From Enoplosus armatus (taxonomy: Eukaryota > Chordata > Actinopteri > Centrarchiformes > Enoplosidae): a stretch of DNA of 64,000 bases. Below the pieces are notes generated by a model, which was not told where the DNA came from, made no database searches, and worked only from the letters and a program-made list of their open reading frames with translations. The position numbers and the translations under genes are program-made. The stretch lies in assembly GCF_043641665.1 (NCBI RefSeq), contig NC_092181.1, positions 17,645,463 to 17,709,462 of the forward strand, in the 5' to 3' direction. This document shows positions 27,674 to 41,576 of this stretch, piece after piece. Every line of letters begins with the position of its first letter. Positions within the stretch are counted from its first letter, which is position 1.

Positions 27674-29030
27674 GAACACTGCTGTTTTCAGATACCTAAT
27701 CTACGGGGTCCCTTTAGTGGCATCCGTTGGTGTCCATTCATCTCTAAAGATTACGTTTGAAAGGTACTAAGCTTAAAGGATCTTTTTTTTTCTTATAAAT
27801 ACATCTGTTAAACATACCTTTTAGTTGACTTCATCAACTATTCAGTGATTTGTGTTGTCATGCTTATCAGTTATAAAGAAGATGGTCGTTAAATCCACTG
27901 TTTGATGCTGAAATATAGCAAATGATGCTCAAAGTTATTCTAATGCATTTACATAGTTCAGTTGTGGCTTCTGAATACTGCAGTAACTTCACATCTGTTA
28001 GTTAGCTGTATGTCATAGGATGTATTGCCTACACTTCAGCAGCCGTGTTGAAATAACAAAAACATGTTGTTTATTATTTCAGTGAGTGACGTTTACATTA
28101 CATATGCAATTGTATTGTATTGTTTGGCCCCTTTTCTCATATTTGTACAGTTTATGATGCATTAGAGAATTATGTTTTTGAACAATTAAAAAAAATATAT
28201 TTTAGAATTAAATTTTGGTGTTATAAATGTTATGTTCCTTGCTTATAAAGCTGCTTGTCCAGCAGTTAGCAGTGTGCTATTTCACAACTTTAAATAGTGT
28301 AATAGTGGATAGAAAATCAATTGTCTGATCTCCTTTTGCAAAAAACATTTGGGGATTTGCCACAATTGAGCACATGCCAAAATTGGTACAAACAAACAAT
28401 AGCTCTTTGGTTAAGGGAGTGGTTGTATATGAAACTACTCATTATATTTCTGTGGTACTCGTGACTTTGGATATTTTGCACATTTTTAAAAGGTTCTCTG
28501 CAAAACCAAAAATGCTGTGGTACAAGCCTCTCAGCTGCTTTATGGTTTGTATTGTTTGTCAACAGTGAAGGTGTCAGAGCAGAATTGGTCAAATCACATG
28601 TAGGAACAGATTTTTGCCAAGAAGTCTACCACAAGTGAAAACCTGCATGCAGTTACGGGATGTACTTTTCCAATTTAAAGATTGTGGATATTTTGATGAA
28701 ATCCAAATGACAGTATTTTAACTGCATTGTGTTCTTCAGAGCTTTTTTCCCTGAAGACATGTTGACATGTCACACAATGATGGCTGAATTCCATTTAGCT
28801 GCTTCATTTGCAGGGTCCTGGTGTATGCTAGCTCACTGTCATGACTGGGACACATGTATAACACAAGCATGTGAATGTTTTTTTATTTTTTATTCTCTGC
28901 TATGACATGTCCAAATGTCTGCTGTAAAAAAGGTCTACTTAGCTGCAGATGACGTGTTGCCGTGAAAACAGATCATGCATAAAAAATGCTGGACTATTAG
29001 ACTAATAAATCTTTATTCTTAATAAAATAA
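27674..29030 (+). other. cfap97 3' untranslated region (probable)
   Basis: No gene is visible on either strand between the cfap97 stop and the slc25a4 3' end. An ATTAAA variant signal is near 28185 and AATAAA signals lie at 29004-29009 and 29021-29026. The long, AT-rich stretch is therefore best read as a long 3' UTR, possibly with two alternative ends. Confidence 0.45.
29004..29026. terminator. Poly(A) signals of convergent cfap97 and slc25a4
   Basis: Within 23 bases there are AATAAA on the plus strand (29004-29009 and 29021-29026) and AATAAA on the minus strand (TTTATT at 29012-29017). The minus signal is about 400 bases after the slc25a4 stop, a normal 3' UTR length. The plus signals suit cfap97. 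Confidence 0.6.
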
Positions 29031-29418
29031 TGTGCAAGGTGGGATACATGGGTCAGAATGGTCACAACTTAACAACACATGGGCCTCAGCAACTGCTTTG
29101 CAAACTGAGTCTTAACTGAGTCTAACATGAGGAAGCGTTTGACGGGTGGGGACGTCATCCTTTGCATCAACACAACATCTCCATCTGAACCACGGGCTTG
29201 ACTTTGTCACACTGTTTGTGCCTATTTTCGGGATATATACAGATTTCTGAGGAGGCATGTTAACCCAGGTCAAGTATACCAACCTTTTACCAGGCTGTCG
29301 CAGAGGAGTACATGCCCACATTGTAATTCACCACAAGCTGTTATCACTCTATCACAAGAATTAAGACTTAAACAAAGTGAAGGCTTTCCTTGAGGGGTCT
29401 GGGAGATCAGAACGTTTA

Positions 29419-31172
29419 TTATGTGAACTTCTTGATCTCGTCGTACAGCACCAACACAAAGGCACCACCCATGCCTCTGATCACGTTGGACCAGGCACCC
29501 TTGAAGAAGGCTTTTCCTCCCTCGTCTTTAAGGATCTTCCTCCAGCAGTCGATTGTGCCCTTGTACATGATGTCAGCTGTGGAGATGGAGACATGGATAG
29601 TGATGCGTAATGCCCTAGAATACATGCGTAAAATGCGTAATTGCGCTGAACATGCTGCATGAATGACGCTCACCTCCTTTGCGTCCAGACTGCATCATCA
29701 TACGACGTCTGACGGTGTCGAAGGGGTATGAGACAATACCGGCTGCAGCAGTGACAGTCTGGGCGATCATCCAGGTTACCACGATGTGCGTGTTCTTGGG
29801 ATCTGGCAGCATACCTGTATGACGGGGGCAGTTGGGTCACCCGCTCGTCACGGCAAAATACACAAACTACGTTTAAAAACATGATAAAGGGCAGGTCGAC
29901 CAGATGTGCTCACCTTTAGCTGTGTCGAAGCATCCGAAGTAGGCCGCTCTGTAGATGATGATGCCCTGCACTGACACGTTGAATCCGAGGTAAAGACCCT
30001 TGATGCCATCGGTTTTGAAGATCTTGCTGAGGCAGTTTCCGAGACCGCTGAACTCTCGCTCACTCGCGCCCTTGCCGATGTCGGCGGCGAGTCTTGTTCT
30101 GGCGAAGTCGAGGGGATAGACGAAGCAGAGCGAAGTCGCACCAGCGGCACCGCCAGATGCTAGATTGCCAGCGAAGTAACGCCAGAATTGTGTTTTTTGA
30201 TCCACGCCGCCGAGGAAGATCTTCTTGTACTTGTCTTTGAAAGCGAAGTTGAGGGCTTGGGTGGGGAAGTAACGGATCACGTTGGCCAGGTTGCCTCTCC
30301 AGAAGGAAATGAAGCCCTGTTCCTTTGGGATCCTTACCACACAGTCAATGATTCCCTTGTACTGTGTCTCTACGGTGATCTGTTTGCTGGCATGCTGGAC
30401 CTACAAGCAAAGACAATACAAGCTAATTACAAAAGAGGCATATAACTACCCCAAAGTGAGATTTAATATGTCGTAAAACTTGACACATTTTCTATTAACA
30501 TCAACAGAATATATTGTTTTGTATTTCAAATTGAATAACTTCTTGTATTTAATATTTTGTGTTACTACTGGACTGTATGTAGCTGTAGGCCTTTGCAGTC
30601 CACATGCACACTCCTGTCACTTGAGAATCAGCTGTGTATTAGATTACATTCTTCAAGTTAAATTTAGCATTTCATTTTCACTAAATATTACTGCGGTCAT
30701 CTGTTATAAAGGAGTAATAATGAGCTTAATAAACCTACCAATAGCCCATAAACTACTATTATGGCCATTTTATTAAAACACATATTAGGAGGCCTTGTCA
30801 TCATCGCCATCATTGCAACAAGTCCAGTGCGTAAAACCATCTCCAGACTGACGCAGGACCTCTCACGTGCCCCTTGACATTACGCACCAGACCGCATGAA
30901 CTTACACAGTGCACAGTTGGACTTTTCTTATCTAAATAACTATTCCAGTTTTACATTTTAGTGTTTGGTTTACCAGTTACCCAACATTTACGCACATTTT
31001 GCGCACAAAATTAGTGAACATGCGGTCATGCTTTGGGCAGCAATTGGTGCAATTATTTTACCTGCAGCAACAGCTTGACTCTCTCAATGGGAGCTACAGC
31101 TGTTTTGGAGATGGCAGCGGCAACGCCACCAGCCAAAAAGTCCTTCAGGAAACTAACCACCGCGTCCGACAT
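29419..31172 (-). CDS. slc25a4: ADP/ATP translocase 1 (mitochondrial carrier), complete
   Basis: Inner-membrane carrier that swaps matrix ATP for cytosolic ADP. Four exons on the minus strand: 31172-31062, 30400-29914, 29814-29674 and 29576-29419, all GT-AG, 298 residues, the same length as human SLC25A4. It has three tandem carrier repeats with six membrane helices and the carrier motifs PIERVK (28-33), PLDFAR (about 133-138) and PFDTVR (230-235). The translocase signature RRRMMM sits at 235-240. It starts [20 protein letters not shown] and ends [11 protein letters not shown]. The sequence alone does not cleanly separate the muscle form (slc25a4) from slc25a5/6; the position between cfap97 and helt, as in human 4q35, decides for slc25a4. 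No frameshift or lost motif residue was seen. Confidence 0.95.
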
Positions 31173-31282
31173 GGTTGGATGTTTCTTGTGCAGATTTGAG
31201 ACCCTTAACTGTTCCAAACCTCACCAAGGTCCTCAAGGAAATCCAACGCCCCTCCAAGTGGACGAGGTCCCCCCCATCTGTC

Positions 31283-31290
31283 CTAATATA
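31283..31290 (-). promoter_or_regulatory. Candidate TATA box of slc25a4
   Basis: TATATTAG on the minus strand, about 111-118 bases upstream of the start codon. A short 5' leader of about 85 bases would follow. It is the only TATA-like element at a fitting distance. Confidence 0.4.
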
Positions 31291-31374
31291 TCAGCACCAT
31301 TTATCGCGAGAATTTTGAGTGATGGATTTGTTTTTTGTCAAACAGATAAACGAGGCTGAATAAATATCCGAGGT

Positions 31375-31416
31375 TGAAGGTCAGGACATGCGCCATGTTC
31401 CTTAAGTCAAAGGTCG
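31375..31416. promoter_or_regulatory. ERR-type nuclear receptor sites upstream of slc25a4
   Basis: TGAAGGTCA (31375-31383) fits the ERR response element TNAAGGTCA, and TCAAAGGTCG (31407-31416) is a close second half site. ERR-alpha with PGC-1 drives many mitochondrial energy genes, including translocases, so the sites are plausible. Both read on the plus strand. Confidence 0.35.
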
Positions 31417-33724
31417 GCCAAGCCGGGGACATTTAAAGGACACAATTGTCCTGTCCCCCACAATTGTGTAATTTGATTATTATTGAAACATAGATTTATT
31501 TGTAATCCAACCTAGTCCTAATCATGGTAAAGTAATTTGCCTTAAATGGTAAACAGCCTTCTTACCCATAATACAAACACACACTTGTTGGTCAATTGAG
31601 TTTTCCAGGAGCCTTAAAATGAAAAAGGAGTTCTTTGAAGTGTATATTCAATGGGATCAACTGTTTACAATCTAGGCCAGTAGGCTATTGATCTTCATTA
31701 ACATTTCACAGCAAGGTGTATGGCCGTGACAAATACTGGGACTCACGCACTGTGATTTCCTTCATCTCATTATTTTCTCACATAAACGAGCTTGTAGGCC
31801 ACTGAAGACCAAAATATTAAAGCCTATTTGCATTAGACGGGGGTGTCGTATTTTAGTTTGAAATACAGTTGATTCTGAGTTAGAGGTCAGATGTATTTTT
31901 CCGATAAAAGGAAGGAAAGCATTCACCACTTGCTGTTATTTTATTTTATTTTATTTCAGACTGAACTTTTTGTTGCACATTCATTTTTGGCACCTGTTGA
32001 AACCCCACGTCAAGTCAGCTGGAGGTAGGACGCAGAGTAAGAACGGAAAAGACACATTTTCTTTCAAAATAAGTTGTCACCAGTACTCTCAAAGTGAAAT
32101 AGCGTAGGCTATCGGAAATGTAAATCTGGCTGACTTGACAGATGGGACAAGTGCCTCGTGCACGCAGACCTGACACGAGAAAGCAATATGATCCAATGTG
32201 ATCCAAAGCCAAGTTGGCTTCGTTTTATTCCACTGAAGAGACGCTGGACATAACGTACTACAGCGTCCAGTCCAGCAGCGTGGTTGAATTTCAAGACTAC
32301 TTCATTCATATAATTACAAAACTTAACGGCTTTCAATGGGCTATCAAATACATGCAATAACACATTTCCTGGAGGTGAGAAGCGCACTAATGATTTTACA
32401 ATAAAATCAAACAAAACATTATAGCAGTTTTCAAAGGAAAAAAATATTCTAAATTGAATTATAGTGAAAAAAAAAATACAATTTATAAAAAAAAATAAAA
32501 ATAAAAAAAAACCTCATGACCACTCGGCGGCGCTGCTGGACTGTGTTGATTTATAGGCAAGTTTACAAAGTTTCAATATGTTTCCTACCAGGATAATATC
32601 AAACTAGTAATGCTACTGATACATCTAAAAAAAAATAGATAACCAATAATTATATATGTATATGTATATAATCTCTTCACACAGTTTGATCTGTGAAACT
32701 TAGAGTGAGTAAACTGTCCTAATCCATATCTGAAGCTGTCTTTGCTTGTGATTCTACTTGCCCACCTCCATGCTGCAGTGTTGTGCTGTCTAGAACAGTC
32801 AGTGGGTGGCACTAGAGAGCTGGGTTACATTAAAGGGCATCACTAACATCCCCAGAGTGCATTTACGGTACCCAGTGAAACAGGTGCTTTTTCCTCATTT
32901 ACTCCACACTTCACTTACAACAATACAAATAATGCACCACTTTACTTGTTCCCCACAGGGAGATATCCTTAAGTAGCCCCCACCAGCAAGGTCAGAGGTC
33001 AGGCTCAGCTGCAAGGCTGCAACCGTAGAGCTGGTTAGGGATTCAGCATCTAGTTCCCTTCAACACTTCAGTAAGGCAGATGCTTGCTGGGGCTTGCACC
33101 TGCTTTTTGGCAAGCAAAAGTCATGGTGTTTGCAATTTCACAGCACGTAGACTTACTCAACACTTGTCCAAGCCAGCTTTACCAATTCACATCTTTCTTT
33201 TCTAAAGCATCTTCATTCTGAGCAATCAGGTAATGCCTGGTTTTATGCCATTATTTACGTTTACGGTTATCATTTATACCTCCACCAATCTTGTTTTGGC
33301 AACATGAAATGGAACTACTTCTAAAATTCTCTGGATTGTCGTCACAGTTCACGAGATTATAATTTGTCAAATAACCAAACATTTTGTGGTTGTGGTCTGA
33401 GGGAGATTTGTATCAGCAAATTTGCCTCTTCTATTATTTCCAAGACTGATTTTTTTTTTTGTAAAACTCACCAACAGTTGCTCATGTCATCTAAGAATAT
33501 CCTGTAACCATTTGTGTGGTTGAAGGAGACTTGGCAGAGTTTGTTGGCTTACACTTCATCTGGATCAGAAAATTGGCTTCTCGTATTATTTCCACAGAAA
33601 AGCTTTAATTCCGCGTTTAGTGCTGTTGAAACTCTTTTTGTACTATTATTTAAATCTGATCTAGATTTGCAAAAGTCGTTGCTCAGTAACCTTGGATCAC
33701 GGAGATTGAGGGAGGGGTCGTGGA

Positions 33725-33741
33725 GGGGGGGGGGGGGGGGG
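33725..33741. repeat. Poly-G run
   Basis: About 17 consecutive G, preceded by GTGGA. Such a run could form a G-quadruplex on the plus strand and is hard to sequence, so the count is uncertain. Confidence 0.85.
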
Positions 33742-35287
33742 TGAGGGCTTGGATTTGCATTTTGAGTATGAAGAGCTGCAGGTGTCAGACAGTTAGACCC
33801 CCCCCGCCACACACATAAACATGCACACACGCATACACAAAGCCGTTACACACGGCTCTAGCACCAATACAGTCACTGATTTTTATCTGTTAAGAAGCAA
33901 CTGTGACAAGCATCTTTTTATTCCTCTGGTCCCCTACTGTCTATCTTAGACCAGTAGAGACTCAAAGATAATGGAGATTATGAATGTCAGACAGGGTTAA
34001 AACCACAGATATTAGGGTCAAAACTCACCAGCATGGGACCACTGGTTGCATCTGACCCCAGCATTTGATTCACACTGAATTTCTGGTTTGGATTTCATTC
34101 TTCTCTAAAGTAATTCATGCAATAAGGTAGAAAACCAGCCGTTTTGCACTCTAGAGAATGATAATAGTGTTAAAACACAGAGTAGTTTAGTAGGTTTGTA
34201 TTGATTCAGCACATCAAACTTTTCATCAAATCATACTTCTACTTACTTTTATTTTTCTTAATTTTGTACCCGAATACTGAGGATAATGCACACTATAATG
34301 TCTATTCAAAATCTTTTATATTTTTATCATATGTTTTATCATTTTATTGTTTATGTTTTTCCTTTTATCTTTTATATGTTTGTTTGTTTGGATATCTGAT
34401 AGCTGCTGTTAGCTGATGTTATTCTATATGAACTGAAAAGACCAAAATCAACAATGAGTTAGTGTGTCTCTCAATACTTTCTGACCTCCCTACCCTGTCT
34501 GGGTCACCCAAAAAAACAGGTCACAAATTGAGAGTTGCACTTTTTAAAACAGCTGGGCTCTGAAGTTTTTAGCAAACATTACTCAGACAATAGTAAATAG
34601 TGCATTTGTTGGGGGACTATTTTCTGCTGCGGATTAATACACATTTGATCAAGTGAGTATTTATTGCAGCAGATTGATGAACGCAGGACTGACTTTAAAT
34701 AAACTACAGTGCTCATGTAGCTCCCTGGTGTGTTTTTAATTGTTTTTAGTGTTTAGTGTTTAGTTTAACAGTGGAGCTCTATGGCACAGACACTCCTCAA
34801 ACAATACGTGTTAGTACAGTCAATTCATTATTGGATTTGTTGACAAAAAGAAAAATATAGAAGCCTTACCCTTTAAAAGACACAACAGTACAACTTCAAC
34901 AGCTGTGTAGATATTTAGATGAGGTTTTAATATATACACGTAAACAGCTTTAACACAGAACAACGGGGCTATGCGTCAACAAAAGCTCAGTTGCCTCCTA
35001 AAACAAGATCATGTTGGCTGTTTATTCCCTCACAATCCTTGATCCCATGAGTCTCCTGTTTAAAGTCACAACGCTAATACAATCCTCTTGCCTCAAATCC
35101 AACAGGCTGGGATGCACACTGAGTTCTCCTGAGCAGACTTAGAGACTGAGCTCTCCAGGGCTCAGGGGGAAGGAGATTATTTAAGTGTTTCCCCTCTTCT
35201 CTTTGGTGCCATTATTGGCTGTTGGCCTGTTTTCATTAACGCTAAAGAGGCTCACTGGGGACAATATGAGGGGAAAGCACATGTGTG

Positions 35288-35318
35288 TAAAAAAAAAAAA
35301 AAAGAGAGAGAGAGAGAC
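35288..35318. repeat. Poly-A followed by (GA)n
   Basis: About 15 A residues followed by AG units; the strand opposite carries a long pyrimidine tract that produces spurious open frames. Confidence 0.8.
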
Positions 35319-38300
35319 AGCGTCATGTTTCTCACCCGCAGTCAGGGCAGTGCCCATGGCAGAGCAGCCAACGTGGACAAATACACACACATAAACACAC
35401 TGCTGTGGAGAACGAGGAGAAATCCCCATGACCAATCAGGAAGACCTGGAGACACACAGTCAGTGGGAGACGAAGGGATGGACATGGTGGGAGTGGGGGT
35501 GGAGGGTGATAGAGGCAGAAAGAAAAGAGGTTCATGAGAAAGAGGCATGGGGTGAGAATGAAGACTGGGAGAAAAGGAATATGGGAGCAGATCTGGTGCT
35601 GAGGTGGAGGGATGGAGAGAGAAAGACGAGTGTGAAGAGTAGGAAGTCTGAGGTTGGAGAGGAGGGGAGTTAAACAAATGTGAACTCTCAGCTCTGTTGC
35701 TGTGATGATGTCTGAGTGACACGACTGCTTTTGAAACTCACCAACAGTTGTCCTTGTACGGTTATCATCTAAAAATATCTAGTCACAACTTGCGTATGTA
35801 CTGTATGTTTGTCTAAATATACCAGTAAGTCCCCAGTATGACGGGAAAATCTGAAAACATAGACAGTTTTTGCCATTGACTTTACTGCCTATTTCTTAAC
35901 AGAAATGGTCACAGAGGTGCCATGGTTTCAGCACACCAAACAAAGACTTCAGTTTAGTGGCAAGGTATGGCCAGATGTTAATTAATGTTAAATTAATTAA
36001 TTAATTTTATTTTTATAACTGTGAAAATACATTTAAATCCAAGCGCAATAAGCATATCATGGAATACTTGCTTGTAATGTTCATTGCATGTACACTGCTT
36101 TCATTTCAGAATTATTTCGGACACAGCCAGATTTCGGACGCTCAATATAGGTAGTGAATATAGGTATAATATGGTAAAATACAGTAAATATACACACAGC
36201 CGAAACTGTTCTGCCACTAGCAGTTGTTTTCAGTTGAACATTCTGTTGCTAGTAGCAACCACTACAGACACAGTTCCATAGCAGTTTAACTGACATTGTT
36301 ACATCCACCATTTTGTCAGATCTGTGACCAGGTGAATATTGACAAGCATCTTTTATCGACTCCCAAAGTGCTCTTGTTGAAGCATTATCTGTATAGGTAC
36401 TTTTTTTTTTAATACCTGTTTTTAGTTTCTCTGTTTAGCGAATTATACTAGCTGTCTCAGGCTAATATGCTGCTAACACAACATTCTAGTTAATTTACTG
36501 TTGGTCTAACATTTATGTATTTTTTCTGTTTTGGACTCTATGTGAGCGTTTACTACATTAGTTACTGTGTTTTACTATCTATGAGGACTTAATGTTGATG
36601 GCTGGTGATACTTTCTTTCTTCCTGGTATGAGGGACAATGTAACACATTTGACAGCTAATTTATATTTTTTGGGAATCTGGTTTCCTTGTTACTAATGGT
36701 ATTAATTCATATGTACAATAACTTGCAACGTGCAATTCTATTTCAGACAATATGAGGCGTCATATCTGCACCTAGAAGATATATAGTGTAAATATACCTT
36801 TTATATATCTTATTATACCTTTCTACTTATACCTGTTTCCCTTATTAAATCTTAGTACACTTTACTTATAAAGTACATATTCACCACAGCATTACATCTA
36901 ACTTGGGATACTTTGGATATGTGTATGAAAATTATATATAGGCTACTATATATACCACTACTACTGCTTTTATTGTTAAGGTTTTGGAGTTACCAGGGTT
37001 AAAAAGTGTCACACTGTTTATTCTTCAGCTGTGAGGTTGGGACTGAGAAGCAGCAGTGCAGGCAGCCCCTTTTCACAGATTAAGTTCCCTAAATTGGATA
37101 AATTAGACAAAGTAAACTTTGCTCACAGTCCATTTTCAGGGTTTAGGGAGGCTGTAGGATGAGAATAATTAGGATTAGTCCAAATAGAGGAGAGAGAGAT
37201 TGTGTATGTGACATCGTATCTCCATGAATTACCTCTGCATGGTGTTATTTCACCCTTTTTCTTCACAAACGTATTTGTAGTTTTTTGCCATCAACAATCA
37301 TTGTTCCGTAATACATCTTTGTTTTAGTTTTTTTTCTTGTCTTGTTAACTTACCTTCTCCATCGCCCCTTCAAAAGCCTCCCACACAAAGATTTTTGTGA
37401 ACACAGATATTATCACTGTGTAATATGCAATATCCAGATGAAGTGTTAAGGTTTTAGCAAACAGATAGTATCAGAGTATCATTCACTTCCACCAGTTAAA
37501 TGATGTAATTCTTGTGTATCCTAAATATCAGCACCAGGTGCACAAATGTAAATGCAGCCATGGGATTTTGTAACAACCCCCATAATACAACGCGAAGACA
37601 GAACAAAAACTCTAATTTCTTTGCTGTGTTGTCTCAGTCCCCTTTACCTTCCACTACCTTGTTTTCTTTACACCAAAGTGTAGAATATTTTGAATAGCAG
37701 CACTCATCTCTCACTCCTAATGAAAGAATTCCACTTGGACCGGCGGTCGCTCAAGACAAACTAATCATTTCAGGGGAGTAATATATCTGTAGCACCCTCA
37801 AGATGATGGTCCATCTCACGTAAGTGTGTGAACTTCATTCATCCATTCTTCATTCCGCTCAGAAAGACAACAACCTCTTCAAACCTCAAGGCCATTTAAG
37901 ACGGATTTTGAATCCTCTCAACAGCCCTTAGTCCCTAATTAGTGGGGTCATTTTAGCTGTGAAATAATCTCATCTGGAATTAGAGTGTGTAATGAGGAAG
38001 ACTTTGTCACACGGCTTGTCAAGAGTTTAACTAGTGTGTCTATTGTGTAATAGTGCTGGTATGTATGTAAATGTATTGGTTTTTATCATGAGCATTATGT
38101 TGTCGAGAGGTTGTCCTTCCTTGTGGAGAGAACGTCTTTTATGTTCATCTTGTATTCAGAGTAAAACCTTTCAAACAAGAAGGAAAAAAGGTGACTTCAC
38201 CCAATTATACACAGGAAGGCATAGAAATGGTAACTTCATATTACTCAGAAAATATCATTCACGTCTGTTATCATTAAGGTGTAATGGTACTTGACAAATC

Positions 38301-38689
38301 TTTTGAATAACATTTAAAATAGGCAAGACTGCAGTATGAAGTGAAACCAGCCCCTACTCGGTTACATCTACCACAATTAATTATCTAACAGTTGAATCAA
38401 CCCCTCTCTGACACGTTATCAACAAACACTGATCATTATGTTACTTCAGTAACATTTATTACGGTGCTATTGTTTTGGTTTTAAGTGTACTGGAAGGCGT
38501 TTGTGTCAATTTATCAAATGACAGTTTAAACAGTAGCTTCTCTCATTAAATATATGTTGCATTTGCTGCATGAAACCGCACCTCTTCTCGTTTTATCCTG
38601 AAGGATAATGTTTTATTTCACATAAGTGTATTAATGCTTAACCCTGAAATTGAGGATTAGAATCTTTTAAGCCATCTATCAGAAATACC

Positions 38690-38925
38690 AATAACATTCT
38701 CTGGTTCCAGCTCCTCAAATGTGAGGATCTGCTGCTTTTCTTTGCATATTATTATTATTATTATTATTATTGTAAAGTGAATATATTTGGGTTTTGCACT
38801 TTTGATCGGCATTTGAAGGTGTCGCTTTTTGGTCTGGGAAGATGTGAAAGGTATTTTATGAATTGAAAAGTCAAAAAGAAAATCAATAATGAAAATAATT
38901 GGTAGTTGCAGGTTTTTGTTTCCCA
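38690..38925. repeat. Family A element with internal (ATT)n
   Basis: It contains CCAGCTCCTCAAATGTGAGG, an (ATT)7-8 run at 38748-38771, and ends AATGAAAATAATTGGTAG plus TTGCAG. Reverse orientation relative to the copy at 15538. Confidence 0.6.
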
Positions 38926-39717
38926 CGTTATGTATGAAACAGGCTTTTCATACTTACAGTTTGTATAATTTGACCCTCACTGATAAAATACTTATTTAAT
39001 GTGGAGTGTGATTTTGTTTTTCAGGTATTTTTTGCCCAGCAGGTGAGTGAAAACTTTAGTAATACATTTCTATTGCCATTTACGACCTCTGCTAACAAAT
39101 CATTTCAAAGCAGAAACAGCTTCTAAATGTCACACACGTTTAGCCAAATGTAATGTCTTTATACTCTTCTTGTCTTTGTTGAAACACTGTTTAAGATTAT
39201 CTGAAAACCTTAAAAGTAGATTAGTCTTAAAAAAAATCCTTTACACCTTTGATAAATCAATTTGTTTCGATGTGTGTTTCTGTGTCAGTGTGTGTGTGCA
39301 TTGGTGTGTGTTAGTGTGCCTGACAATGCATCGCTGACCCTTTGATTGGGGGATAAGTCGCTGCTTGTGCGTCCATCTTGATTTGATGGCCGGAGAGAGG
39401 GCTGATTGACCCCGTGACCTTTCTGTGTAGGGCGACGCTCCTCGGTGTCCGGAGCTCCTGTCAGTGGGTTAATGAGCGAGGGCTGCTCGGGGCACGCTGG
39501 GCCTTGGCTAAGTGACCGGGCCGGATGACCACCCTCTGCTCTGACCCTTACGCCTCTCTACGGCCATCAGTTAAACACCCCCCTCCACTACCACCACCAC
39601 AACACCCATGTTTCTCCTCCCTCGTCCTTCCTCCCCCTCCCAGCCTGAAGCTGGGACTTAAGCTCAGGTTTGTACAGCTGCTACACACGTTTGGGACGCA
39701 ATAATGCTCCTCCCAAC

Positions 39718-39740
39718 ACACACACACACACACACACAAA
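39718..39740. repeat. (CA)n microsatellite
   Basis: About 11 CA units in the slc25a4 to helt spacer. Confidence 0.85.
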
Positions 39741-41576
39741 CACAAACTCAACATTATTTTATTTGAGTAAAATGCAGACATTTTTGCATGTACGTCAATA
39801 AAATCACAGTAAACAAACTCTACTATAATGCAAAACCACTATCATCTTTGTTTTTGTAGTACAGCAAGGAAAGTATCAAATTTAGCAGTAATGGTTAACA
39901 AATCCTTTATTAATACTTACTTGATACTTATCAGTAAGAAGTAATTCAAATGAAAAACTTTTGGGTTGTCAGGTTGTGAGAAATTTATTTGGCTAGTGCA
40001 TATCTTCCCTCCCTAAATGACTTTGTCTTATTAACATTTACGACTACGCACTGGATTATCTAAGGTGAAAAATACATTACCCTTAATTAAAGACTTATTA
40101 ACGTTTATAACTGCAAACTTGACGGCTTGTTAGAAAGTGAATTAATCATTACTAAAGAATCAAGATTCAAAGACTCAAAGAGACCTCATAGAAAGCCATC
40201 AGTTCTGCAAGTGTAAATGTTAATGAATTGTCACAAATGGCTCATTGTTAATCTATAAACAATTATATATGACTAATTAAGCACCTTGCATTGTACTTGT
40301 ATTATTGTTTTGTATTTTAATACAATTAGGGCAATTAGGTCATCAGGAAGTTCAGAGATGGCCATTTGCTAAATGATCTGCTCCTAAATTCAGACTTTGC
40401 TGTTATCTTTTACTTATAATCCCCATAGATGTCTAAACTTTCCCTGTTTGTATGAGTTTGTCTTCTTCGGTCAGCAGATTTGGCCCACGATGCAACAGGC
40501 TCGTTTCTTGGAGCATGTGAAGTCTCGGCAGCTGAAAGCAGCCCATCCCAGTGTGGACGTTTGTTAAAGTGAACAGGGTAATGAATTTTAAACTGCTATA
40601 GTAACAGCTCTCAGACATGTGGTTTTAGTGTGTGAGCATGGGTGAGTGGGTGGGCGTGTGCGTGTGTGCGGTTGGGATTTGCAGTTGTGTCTGTGTCTAT
40701 GTATTTTCTATGAATGTAGGGGATATGTGCATAAATGGGGGTGGGGGCTGGGAGTCAGCCTCTGTGTACGTGTGAGTTTATGTGCTGAGGATAAAGACCT
40801 AGCAAACCAGCCTGGCTTAGTTGACAGGTGACAAGGGTTGTTTTGAATGGGGATTTTGTAATACCAACAGGGAGGAAAAAGCCGGGGTACCAAGGGACTT
40901 CTGAAAAGAGAGAAAGAGGACTTTTCTTCTAGCAGTGACGGAAGAGAGAAAGGGCGGTGAAGGCTTCGAGGGACTTAGGGATCCCACTAATCAAACTGCT
41001 CCACCGTCTAGCGCACTCATTTTTATTCAAAATGTAGAAATGCTAAATCATTCCAATCGGATTGATCCCTGTGTCAGTGCTTGTGTGGTATTTTCATTCT
41101 CTTCTTTCCGCCGCGTCCTCAACTTTGACATATCAGTCAAGCAAGGACAGGGCTGTTACAAAGAGTACTGATCCAGAGGCAGCCTAATGGTTAAGAAGTG
41201 GCATTTTAAATGTTGTTTGTAAATTTGCATGAATTAACAGGCCCTCTTGAAACGAACCGCTTCAAATTGCTTCGTCCACCGAACATTTTCCTGAAAGTTT
41301 CTGAGGCCTGGCCTTAATATGATATTTTTGTGTGTATGGTTTCTCCAACAGTATTCTTACACCGTGTGTGACATCATTAAAAAGAGTACAGTGTGTGGAT
41401 GAGGTTGTGTAACAACTTATAATTAAAACATTGTGCATGAAGTAATAAAAAAGTAATATATTATGAACTGCTTAATAAACACTTACATAACTTCAAATCT
41501 CTACTGCTGCCACTGTTCACACACCAGCTAATGCATGAACTGTTAATAGTGTGCACACTACTTCACCCATCTCCGG

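Noticed and set aside
32109..32414. 101-codon minus-strand open frame upstream of slc25a4
   Set aside because: Not low complexity, but no recognisable domain, AT-rich codon use and no promoter or splice context. It also contains a small GACGCTG/CAGCGTC hairpin, too short for a microRNA precursor.
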